Shown piece after piece: positions 1-5,822 of a stretch of DNA of 35,300 nucleotides. This DNA comes from CAYSPT01 sp964432985 (GTDB taxonomy: Bacteria; Muiribacteriota; CAYSPT01). The stretch lies in assembly GCA_964432985.1 (NCBI GenBank), contig CAYSPT010000054.1, positions 1-35,300 on the forward strand. The letters run 5' to 3'. A model generated the notes under the pieces. It was not told the DNA's origin. It ran no database searches and saw only the letters and a list, made by a program, of their open reading frames with translations. The stretch's first letter is position 1. Each line of letters starts with the position of its first letter. Made by a program: the position numbers and the translations under genes.

Positions 1-169
1 ACCACAATCCCGCTCGGCATTGTCTGGTTATTGTCTTTCTCCCACCGATCGATAACCTGACCAGCATGAGTACATTTTCAATACAGTGATGGTAGGTATA
101 CCCGTCCGTCCAGACTCCAAAAGAGCTAAACCTGACATAGGCCCAGGCGGCGAATATCAAGCAGCACAT
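1..169 (-). pseudogene. Detached membrane-anchor part of the zinc-ribbon gene, running off the window
   Basis: On the minus strand the frame from 169 to the window edge is open (56 codons). It starts with a hydrophobic stretch, MCCLIFAAWAY, and continues through a polar segment rich in Tyr, His and Trp. The codon phase is two off from the zinc ribbon at 172-348; subtracting one copy of the 20-bp repeat brings them into the same frame with no stop between. I therefore read 1-348 as one original gene, a zinc ribbon followed by a linker and a transmembrane segment, now interrupted. The true 3' end is outside the window. An alternative is that an independent gene starts at the ATG at 169, but it has no convincing ribosome-binding site. 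Confidence 0.6.
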
Positions 170-171
170 CA

Positions 172-348
172 CTATAAAAGTAGTCGGGAACCCTGAAAAG
201 TAGTCGGGAACCCTGATTCGATTTGCTGTTTATTTTTACTGGGCTTTTTTTCGGGTTGATCGTCTTTCTTCAGGTGTGCGCCACAGAATCGGCAATGGGT
301 TTGATCAGCTTCAACCGACGAATAGCAGCGGTAACATGTATCACCCAT
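172..348 (-). CDS. Small zinc-ribbon protein, truncated by a tandem duplication
   Basis: Encodes about 58 residues beginning MGDTCYRC. Two Cys-x-x-Cys knuckles (CYRC and CRFC, about 12 residues apart) form a typical zinc ribbon, followed by a Lys/Asp/Glu-rich linker. An upstream in-frame GTG at 372 would add eight residues; neither start has a strong Shine-Dalgarno, and I prefer the ATG because zinc ribbons of this type usually begin close to the first cysteine pair. It lies 46 bp (22 bp from the GTG) after the stop of the upstream membrane-protein gene on the same strand, so the two are probably co-transcribed. The last residues (after GFPTTF) are an artefact of a frame shift caused by an exact 20-bp duplication at 176-215. 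Removing one copy continues the frame into a membrane segment. Function unknown; zinc-ribbon/membrane proteins are often small regulators or membrane-protein partners, but nothing here decides that. Confidence 0.55.
   Translation of the reverse strand: MGDTCYRCYSSVEADQTHCRFCGAHLKKDDQPEKKPSKNKQQIESGFPTTFQGSRLLL
176..215. repeat. Exact 20-bp tandem duplication
   Basis: The unit AAAAGTAGTCGGGAACCCTG occurs twice back to back (176-195, 196-215), with the period extending one more base to 216. The flanking bases differ, so this is a two-copy array. Because 20 is not a multiple of three it shifts the reading frame of the minus-strand zinc-ribbon gene and places a TAG at 172-174. Confidence 0.95.
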
Positions 349-394
349 AAGCAAACCGTTCTTCAAGAGCACTGCTTTCTGCCATGCAGCCGTA

Positions 395-1150
395 TCACCA
401 CCACAGTACCGGCCTGCCGCTCAACCGCGTAATCAGAGACGTGGTCGCAGGGTGGATCAATACCAGGATGTACATAATCAAATTGGCCTTGAACACGGGA
501 ACGAGGTAGTTCGTCGACGTGTCGGGGGGACGGGTGAGCGCGGCGATAGTCCACTCTTCCCAGATACTGGTCAAGCCGAAACTGATGGTGATTGCCAGAT
601 AGACGTACAGGAACTTCATTATCCAGAATGTCACCATCGAGCGCTCCCCGGTATCGAACGATTGGGAAACGCCAAACAGTAATATGCTCAAAATAAACAT
701 CAGGAGAACCATGAAAGCCAGTAACCAGGGATTCCATCGTCTGAAATAACCCCAGGGATCGTGCTTGACCAGGCGTTTCGCCGGCAGGAGAGCCAGGAAA
801 TAGACTATCGGCAGGATCAAGGCACCCGCGTCGGGATCGGGTCCGGCTATCATTCCCGACATGAGGAAACCGATGATGGTGCTCACGATGTTGGCGATAA
901 TCATGAAAATAACCGCCTTTTCCAGGGCCAGGCACTCCCGCACGAAATAAGTGAAGATGAGAGACTTTACGACTATCACCACGGCCAGCATAGTCAGCGA
1001 GCGGACCCCTATCAACTGTCCTGCAAATAACTGCATCAGCGGTACAATCGGCGTACAGGCCAGGACCGGCCGGGCCGCACCCAGGAGTATTATCACAACC
1101 CAGGGGACAACAAAGGATAATCCGTGTTTTCCATGAGGACCAGACATCAT
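395..1150 (-). CDS. Polytopic inner-membrane protein of unknown function
   Basis: 251 residues with about seven hydrophobic helices (roughly 10-31, 47-67, 78-98, 105-121, 143-163, 173-193, 213-233). The N-terminus looks like a signal or anchor segment ending in PVLAC, close to a lipobox, so an exported or lipid-modified N-terminus is possible. Two adjacent ATG codons start the gene (1148-1150 and 1145-1147), preceded by AAAGGTG, a usable Shine-Dalgarno. I do not recognise the family: there are no obvious transporter signature motifs, and charged residues cluster in the loops (for example LVKHDPWGYFRRW near 128-140). The zinc-ribbon gene follows 46 bp downstream on the same strand, which suggests a two-gene unit. 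Length and hydrophobicity argue for a real gene; function is open. Confidence 0.75.
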   Translation of the reverse strand: MMSGPHGKHGLSFVVPWVVIILLGAARPVLACTPIVPLMQLFAGQLIGVRSLTMLAVVIVVKSLIFTYFVRECLALEKAVIFMIIANIVSTIIGFLMSGMIAGPDPDAGALILPIVYFLALLPAKRLVKHDPWGYFRRWNPWLLAFMVLLMFILSILLFGVSQSFDTGERSMVTFWIMKFLYVYLAITISFGLTSIWEEWTIAALTRPPDTSTNYLVPVFKANLIMYILVLIHPATTSLITRLSGRPVLWW

Positions 1151-1239
1151 TGCACCTTTATCATTTCATCTTTATCGTGCATAATTATACTCTATGTGGT
1201 TGTAGCTGCTATCCGGCCGTCACCATTTTTTTAAATGAG

Positions 1240-1313
1240 TCCACCAGGTCCTGTTTGGGATCATCGCTTATCAAGCGTCCATCATCTTTCGAAACGTCTC
1301 CACCAGGTCCTGT
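1240..1313 (-). repeat. Duplicated 3' end of the HD-GYP gene
   Basis: The 15-mer TCCACCAGGTCCTGT occurs at 1240-1254 and 1299-1313 with a spacing of 59 bp. On the minus strand the inner copy encodes the gene's own C-terminus (QDLVETFRKMMDA). The outer copy, after the stop and in another frame, reads QDLVDSFKKMVTAG followed by a stop. Similarity therefore extends beyond the identical core, which suggests a decayed tandem duplication or the remnant of a related gene end. Confidence 0.7.
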
Positions 1314-2494
1314 CCGTAAATCTCGAAGGCCCGGTTCGACAGCTCATCCAGCGCCTTTTCCGGAGTCATCGATCCCAGCACTTCGGTTACGGTGTCAAAG
1401 AAGTCGGCAATGGCAATTATCCTGGCACCCACCGGAATGTCCTCACCCGCCAGCCCGCGGGGGTATCCCGTCCCGTCGTACTTCTCGTGGTGGGAATACA
1501 CCAGCTCCGCCGCTCTTTCCAGCCCCAGGGTGTGCAGCAGGTCGTAGCAGATTGCCACGTGGCGCTGAATTGCCTTAAGTTCCTCCGGACTGCAGGATCC
1601 CTTCTTTTTCAACAAATCGTCGGGTATCCCTAACTTGCCGGCATCGTGAAGGAGAGCGGCCATTTTAACTGCTTCTCTTTCATCCACCGGCAGTTCAAGC
1701 GCTTCGGCGAACCGCTCCGCCAGGCCGGCCACCCGCTCCGAATGACCCGCCGTCAACACGCCCTTTTCCTCCAGGGCGCGCAGGAGGAACAGCCCGACAC
1801 CCAGGTTCCGCTCCTTTATCCACCGGTGCAGCTCCTCGCGGTCCCGGCGGAAGAACTTGTACTTTTTGAGCAGGTCATCAAGGGCCTCCCGCAGCAGGAA
1901 CGCCTCAGTTTTTTCCGTTTCCCCGGCCAGCTCCTGCAGTTTCGTCAGCTGACTTTTCGTGTAGTAGTTGCTCTTCAAGGTCATTTTTTCATCCATGGAT
2001 ATGAGGATACGGTTCCGGCCGCCAGCCTTGGCTCGGAAAAGAGCGTTGTCGGCTTTGCGTAGAAGCCCGGTTACCTCCTTCCCGTCTTTTGGGCAGCAGG
2101 CGATTCCGCCGCTCACGGTCAGGGCAATGGTGGCGGTCTCGCCACTCGCCGTCAGCTCGAAGGGGTTGGCCACGATGTAGCGGCGTATATCCTCCACCAT
2201 GAAGAGAGTCTCCTCAGAGGAGAGCCCCGGCAGCAGCAGAACGAACTCTTCCCCGCCGTAGCGGGCGACGAAATCGATGTCTCGGGTGTTCTTCTTGATG
2301 ATGCGGGCCAGCGTCCTCAGATACTCATCACCCATGGCGTGCCCCTTCTCGTCGTTGAACGCCTTGAACAGGTCCACGTCGAGCAGCGCCACCGAGAAGA
2401 GCTTTTTTTCGTGCACCATTTTTGCTATCCTGCTCATCATCTCGTTGCGGTTGTAAAGACCGGTCAGCTGATCCACCTTCAAAATGTTCACCAT
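1271..2494 (-). CDS. GGDEF - ribbon-helix-helix-like - HD-GYP c-di-GMP turnover protein
   Basis: 407 residues, soluble. The GGDEF domain holds RYGGEEF, an intact diguanylate cyclase signature, with RDID five residues upstream matching the RxxD product-inhibition site. After it comes a stretch of about 45 residues (KSNYYTKSQLTKLQEL, then TEAFLLREALDDLLKK) with the spacing of a CopG/Arc ribbon-helix-helix. The C-terminal half is an HD-GYP phosphodiesterase with HDAGKLGIP and HHEKYDGTGYP, both catalytic motifs intact. In principle it can both make and degrade c-di-GMP. I chose the ATG at 2494 because GGGAGG stands eight bases upstream; a GTG at 2584 would add 30 residues of no clear domain and has poorly spaced Gs. 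There is no sensor domain, so input may come through the middle segment or partners. Confidence 0.9.
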   Translation of the reverse strand: MVNILKVDQLTGLYNRNEMMSRIAKMVHEKKLFSVALLDVDLFKAFNDEKGHAMGDEYLRTLARIIKKNTRDIDFVARYGGEEFVLLLPGLSSEETLFMVEDIRRYIVANPFELTASGETATIALTVSGGIACCPKDGKEVTGLLRKADNALFRAKAGGRNRILISMDEKMTLKSNYYTKSQLTKLQELAGETEKTEAFLLREALDDLLKKYKFFRRDREELHRWIKERNLGVGLFLLRALEEKGVLTAGHSERVAGLAERFAEALELPVDEREAVKMAALLHDAGKLGIPDDLLKKKGSCSPEELKAIQRHVAICYDLLHTLGLERAAELVYSHHEKYDGTGYPRGLAGEDIPVGARIIAIADFFDTVTEVLGSMTPEKALDELSNRAFEIYGQDLVETFRKMMDA

Positions 2495-2594
2495 GTTGAA
2501 AACCTCCCTTTTCCCTTGGGCTTTTTCACCCCTGTTTAGTTTATCTACAACGACCTTCCAGCCCGTTAACGCGATCTGCAACACCCCCCATCAA

Positions 2595-2620
2595 TATATA
2601 TATACTGATGTATATATATA
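2595..2620. repeat. AT-rich inverted repeat upstream of the GGDEF/HD-GYP gene
   Basis: Arms 2595-2605 and 2610-2620 (alternating TA ending in C, and its complement) pair over 11 bp around the loop TGAT. It lies about 100 bp upstream of the chosen start on the minus strand, where it could be an operator, a cruciform or part of the promoter region. The rest of 2640-2814 shows no gene that I can support. Confidence 0.6.
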
Positions 2621-2814
2621 AGTATATTACCTTTCCGTATGTATGTCAACAGGCCGGTTAAAAAAAACCAGGTTTAGATGAATCTCGCATCGTTCATAGC
2701 AGCTACGCCCACACCAATACACGCAGGCAGGAAGTAACCAGCGAACGCCGAAGGCGGGTATTTGCTCGCTCAGGGATATAGGCACGGTGAAGCGGATATA
2801 TGCTGCCCATGGGG

Positions 2815-2834
2815 TTGTATCAGATTTGATACAA
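2815..2834. promoter_or_regulatory. Perfect inverted repeat at the gap edge
   Basis: TTGTATCA, GATT, TGATACAA forms a perfect 8-bp inverted repeat with a 4-base spacer that ends exactly where the N run begins. The size and symmetry suit a dimeric repressor operator. Its right half also resembles a diverged unit of the 17-bp array on the other side of the gap, so it may instead be the array's outer edge. Confidence 0.4.
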
Positions 2835-2934
2835 NNNNNNNNNNNNNNNNNNNNNNNNNNNNNNNNNNNNNNNNNNNNNNNNNNNNNNNNNNNNNNNNNN
2901 NNNNNNNNNNNNNNNNNNNNNNNNNNNNNNNNNN
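2835..2934. other. Assembly gap of 100 N
   Basis: Exactly 100 undetermined bases, the conventional scaffold placeholder, so the true length is unknown. It abuts a 17-bp tandem array on the right, which is a plausible reason for the assembly break. Any reading frames across it are meaningless. Confidence 0.99.
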
Positions 2935-3036
2935 AGATGTCATATGAAAGTAGATGCCATATGAAGGTAGATGCCATATGAAGGTAGATACCATATTGAG
3001 GAAGATGTAACATGAAGGAGGCCGTAACATGAGCGC
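2935..3036 (+). repeat. 17-bp tandem array containing repeated RBS/start-codon units, ending in the fetB start
   Basis: Six consecutive 17-bp units begin at 2935, 2952, 2969, 2986, 3003 and 3020. Units 2 and 3 are identical (AGATGCCATATGAAGGT), units 1, 4 and 5 diverge slightly, and unit 6 matches unit 5 at 11 of 17 bases. Five of the six units, all but unit 4, have an ATG at the same offset, and that of unit 6 (3029-3031) is the fetB start codon. GAAGG(T/A) at the end of units 2, 3 and 5 sits about nine bases before the next ATG, so several junctions look like complete ribosome-binding site plus start. The array starts at the N run and may be longer. Confidence 0.85.
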
Positions 3037-3814
3037 CATGGACATCCCCATTACGGCCCTGGTACTGGGATACGGAATGCTCTTGTTGCCGATTGGAGCC
3101 ATCCTCTGGCTGCGGATACCGCTCCTGGGCAAATTGCTGACGGCCACGGCCAGGATGACCGTACAGCTGCTGTTCGTCGGACTCTATCTGCAGGTGGTTT
3201 TCGACCTGGACCGTGCCTGGCTGAATCTTCTCTGGCTGATAGTCATGATCACGGTGGCGGACATCTCCATCATCAGGGGGTGCAGCCTGCGGGTGAAGCG
3301 GTTCGTCCTGCCGTTGTTCGTTTCACTGGTGGCTGGTACCGCCGTGCCCCTGGGAGTGTTCGTATTCGTCATCCTTAAACGTCCCCTGCTCCTGGAAGCC
3401 CACTACCTTATTCCCCTGGGGGGCATGATCCTGGGAAACTGCCTGCGGGCGGACATCATCGGCTTCAACACGTTTTACTCCTCCATCAAGACGCGCGAGA
3501 AGGAGTTCAGCTGCGAGCTTACCCGGGGTGCTCACCTGCACGAAGCGGTGCGGCCGTTTATTCGCACAGCCTGCGAAGCGGCCCTGCTGCCCACCATCGC
3601 CACCATGGCTACCATCGGGCTGGTCGCCCTGCCGGGGATGATGACCGGAGTGATACTCGGCGGCGCCGAACCCATGACCGCCATCAAGTATCAGATCGCC
3701 ATCATGATTGCCATCCTCACCGGCACCTCGATTACGGTGGTGTCGGGAATCTTCATGTCGGTACGGTCCGGTTTCAACGCCTACGGCCTGTTGGACCACG
3801 ACATTTTCACGTGA
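3029..3814 (+). CDS. fetB: FetB-type (UPF0014/YbbM) ABC-transporter permease
   Basis: 261 residues, the usual length for this family, with about seven membrane segments. The N-terminal pattern (ITALVLGYGMLLLPIGAILWL, a TARMTVQLLFVGLYL helix, then ISIIRGCSL) and the LPGMMTGVILGG motif near the C-terminus are characteristic of UPF0014 permeases. The E. coli member (FetB) pairs with the ATPase FetA and is linked to iron export and oxidative-stress resistance. No ATPase gene is visible on either side; it could lie within the unsequenced gap, be elsewhere, or be missing. AAGGAGG at 3015-3021 supports the start at 3029. The gene start lies inside a 17-bp repeat array, which could make translation level depend on repeat number. 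The next gene begins 10 bp after its stop. Confidence 0.85.
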   Translation: MSAMDIPITALVLGYGMLLLPIGAILWLRIPLLGKLLTATARMTVQLLFVGLYLQVVFDLDRAWLNLLWLIVMITVADISIIRGCSLRVKRFVLPLFVSLVAGTAVPLGVFVFVILKRPLLLEAHYLIPLGGMILGNCLRADIIGFNTFYSSIKTREKEFSCELTRGAHLHEAVRPFIRTACEAALLPTIATMATIGLVALPGMMTGVILGGAEPMTAIKYQIAIMIAILTGTSITVVSGIFMSVRSGFNAYGLLDHDIFT

Positions 3815-3824
3815 GAGGACACCC

Positions 3825-4754
3825 ATGGGAATCGAACGGGGAGCCATAAGCGGGCTGCTGTACCTGGCGGGGATGGTGGTCCAGTCGTTCATGATGATCG
3901 GCGGCCGCGAGATCTCCGAGAAACGCCTGCCCTTCAACCGCAAGACGTTCACCAAACGGTCGCTGACCTTTTTTATCCTTTTCGGCGCCGCCTACCTGGT
4001 GGTGCCGTACCACATCGTCAGCCCGCTGGTCTTCTCGTTTTCCATTTTCTACGGGATCTTCTTCATTTTCCAGTACTACGCGTACATCGCACCGCGGCTC
4101 AACGAACACCTGCTTCTGCTGTTTACCCTGACCGTCTGGATGATTGTCCTCACCGAGTGGCAGTGGAACCGGGTTCTGATGATCTTCACCCTGCTGGCGG
4201 CGGCGCCCACCATGGGCATTCTCTATCATTCCTTCACCGCGAAGATCATCCCTCCGGTACAGAAGTTCTGGTACACCATGTGGTTCCTGTTCGCGGTCCT
4301 GTACCTTCAGTGGTTCGGGATCTCCACATTTTTTCTCAACGAGATGATGGATCCCGTCCATCGCGGCGGTGCGGTCAAGTGGGATTTCATGCTCGGTTCG
4401 GGCATGGGAATGATGCTGTTCTTCGGTTACATCTTCCTGATAAGCTTTCCCCTGGTGGTGCTCTTCACTGCCCGCCGTACCAGTTTCAAATCCCTGTCAA
4501 AAATGAGCGATTACCTGCCCTTCGGCGACGAGCAGCTGTCCCGCACCCAGGCCTATCTCATCATCGGCGCCGTGTGCGGTATCATCGGGGTGAACCAGTG
4601 GCTGAAGCTCGCCAGCCCGTACCTGCTGATCAACCTGGTGCTGGGCAACATGACCAGGCTGCACGGTCTGATGGTAAGCAGGGCGGCACCGGGAATCCGG
4701 CTGCAAAACACACCGGGCAGCCATGAAGAGTCGGACGACCTTCATCGACAGTAA
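3825..4754 (+). CDS. Multi-pass membrane protein of unknown function
   Basis: 309 residues with about eight or nine hydrophobic helices, aromatic-rich (many Phe, Trp, Tyr), and a hydrophilic C-terminal tail of about 30 residues. I chose the ATG at 3825, ten bases after the fetB stop and preceded by GAGAGGA; a longer frame open to 3708 would overlap fetB by about 100 bp and has no ribosome-binding site. The close spacing makes it almost certainly part of one transcript with fetB. I do not recognise the family and see no nucleotide-binding or catalytic motif, so it is not the missing FetA ATPase. Polar residues inside helices (NQWLKLASPY near 265-275, EWQWNR near 105-110) could line a channel, but this is speculation. 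Confidence 0.8.
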   Translation: MGIERGAISGLLYLAGMVVQSFMMIGGREISEKRLPFNRKTFTKRSLTFFILFGAAYLVVPYHIVSPLVFSFSIFYGIFFIFQYYAYIAPRLNEHLLLLFTLTVWMIVLTEWQWNRVLMIFTLLAAAPTMGILYHSFTAKIIPPVQKFWYTMWFLFAVLYLQWFGISTFFLNEMMDPVHRGGAVKWDFMLGSGMGMMLFFGYIFLISFPLVVLFTARRTSFKSLSKMSDYLPFGDEQLSRTQAYLIIGAVCGIIGVNQWLKLASPYLLINLVLGNMTRLHGLMVSRAAPGIRLQNTPGSHEESDDLHRQ

Positions 4755-4803
4755 GTCAGTTCTCGCTTGAGCTAGCGTTGTGTAAACCCGGCAGCGAGTG
4801 TTT

Positions 4804-4841
4804 CTACTCCTGCAAGTGGCACCTACTCCTGTAGGTGGTAG
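4804..4841. repeat. 19-bp imperfect tandem repeat at a gene end
   Basis: CTACTCCTGCAAGTGGCAC (4804-4822) is followed directly by CTACTCCTGTAGGTGGTAG (4823-4841), 15 of 19 bases matching. The second copy contains the last codons and stop of the minus-strand outer-membrane protein; the first copy lies just after the stop. Confidence 0.8.
4820..4837. terminator. Possible hairpin between convergent genes
   Basis: CACCTAC, TCCT, GTAGGTG forms a perfect 7-bp stem with a 4-base loop. It sits at the stop of the minus-strand gene and 66 bp after the end of the plus-strand fetB unit. There is no T-run on either side, so an intrinsic terminator is only a possibility; it also coincides with the 19-bp repeat. 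Confidence 0.3.
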
Positions 4842-5635
4842 ACAAACGAGCCCATAATCCCGTAATCGTTTTCCTCCACACCCGGCAGCGGGCGGGAATC
4901 GTGCTCCCTGGCGTAGGTGATCTTGAAGGAATACTTCTGCGGGACGATACTCAAACGCAGGTACGGTTCGATGTAAAAACGGTAATCCCCGAAATCCGAA
5001 ACGTCCGGGATATACATGAAGTCGCCGCCCAGAGTGGCTGTTTCCGAGATGGCGTTTTCGAAGTTGATCCGCAGTGTGGCCCTGGTTGCGCTGTCTTTTA
5101 CCCCCGTCTCGAATGTCTCGGATTCGAAGGTGGGGTGGAGGCTGACGAGAAAGAGATCGAACCGGTCCGCCAGGAGCTGGTGCCAGCAGATGCCGGGCAG
5201 GCCGTAGGTGATCCGGCTATCGAGCCTGGTGCCGCTGTCTTTCGCGAAGGTGGAACTGAAATACAGGTTGATACCCGGCTTCCACTTGTAGATGTACAGA
5301 AACGATCCCTTTTGCTTATCCTGTATCACGTTGCCGCTGAACTTGCCCCTGGTAGTTTTTCCTTCCACGAGAACTTCCCGCTTTTCATCCACGAGATACT
5401 TCAGGGACAGGCCTCCCCCGATATTGCGGGTCTCGATGTTCCCCGAAAGGGCGGATCCGCCGAGGGAAAGATCCAGGGTGTACTTCGTAACTTCGGGCCA
5501 GCGCTCGGGAACCTTGGGACGCAAATCGTCCGAACGGGCAAAGACCTGCCCGGATACCTGAGATCCGTTTGTCAGCACGGCAAAACACACTGCAACTACC
5601 ACACACCACAATGAAAATTTGAACGTTTTCTGCAT
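4823..5635 (-). CDS. DUF481-type outer-membrane protein
   Basis: 270 residues starting MQKTFKF, with a classical signal peptide (hydrophobic residues about 8-25). Alternating polar/apolar beta-strand patterns follow to the end. The first strands (YTLDLSLGGSALSGNIETRN, then LVDEKREVLVEGKTTRG) match the DUF481/YdiY pattern of small outer-membrane barrels, in which a conserved strand contains SGN. The start at 5635 is preceded by GAGGTG at good spacing; an ATG six codons further upstream has no site. The protein does not end in the aromatic residue usual for BamA substrates but in HLQE, and a 19-bp tandem repeat sits exactly at this end, so the C-terminus may have been altered. Function in the family is poorly known. 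Its presence supports a diderm host. Confidence 0.8.
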   Translation of the reverse strand: MQKTFKFSLWCVVVAVCFAVLTNGSQVSGQVFARSDDLRPKVPERWPEVTKYTLDLSLGGSALSGNIETRNIGGGLSLKYLVDEKREVLVEGKTTRGKFSGNVIQDKQKGSFLYIYKWKPGINLYFSSTFAKDSGTRLDSRITYGLPGICWHQLLADRFDLFLVSLHPTFESETFETGVKDSATRATLRINFENAISETATLGGDFMYIPDVSDFGDYRFYIEPYLRLSIVPQKYSFKITYAREHDSRPLPGVEENDYGIMGSFVYHLQE

Positions 5636-5694
5636 GTTCTCCCACCTCGCCATTTCCCTGGAATTTGACCTGTACTGCTCAACGTCTAGTACTT

Positions 5695-5724
5695 ATCTTA
5701 CAGAAATGATTTAACCATTTGCAA
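5695..5724 (-). promoter_or_regulatory. Candidate sigma-70-type promoter for the outer-membrane protein
   Basis: On the minus strand TTGCAA (5719-5724) and TAAGAT (5695-5700) are separated by 18 bp, about 60 bp upstream of the start codon. The boxes match consensus at 4 of 6 positions each, so support is moderate. The divergent cyclase gene begins 187 bp away; the region between also contains the short palindrome GATTTATAATC. Confidence 0.35.
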
Positions 5725-5822
5725 CTGATTTATAATCATGGTTATCATGCATTAAAACCGTCAAATGTTCGTGCAAAGGGACAGCCTGTTTCCAGGCCGG
5801 TTGACGAAAGGGCTATAAATTC

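Noticed and set aside
176..215. Insertion-sequence end
   Set aside because: The doubled 20-mer could recall repeated transposase-binding sites, but no transposase, terminal inverted repeat or target duplication is visible, and the frame-restoring effect explains it better.
2935..3036. CRISPR array
   Set aside because: Units are contiguous 17-mers with no spacers, and no cas genes are present.
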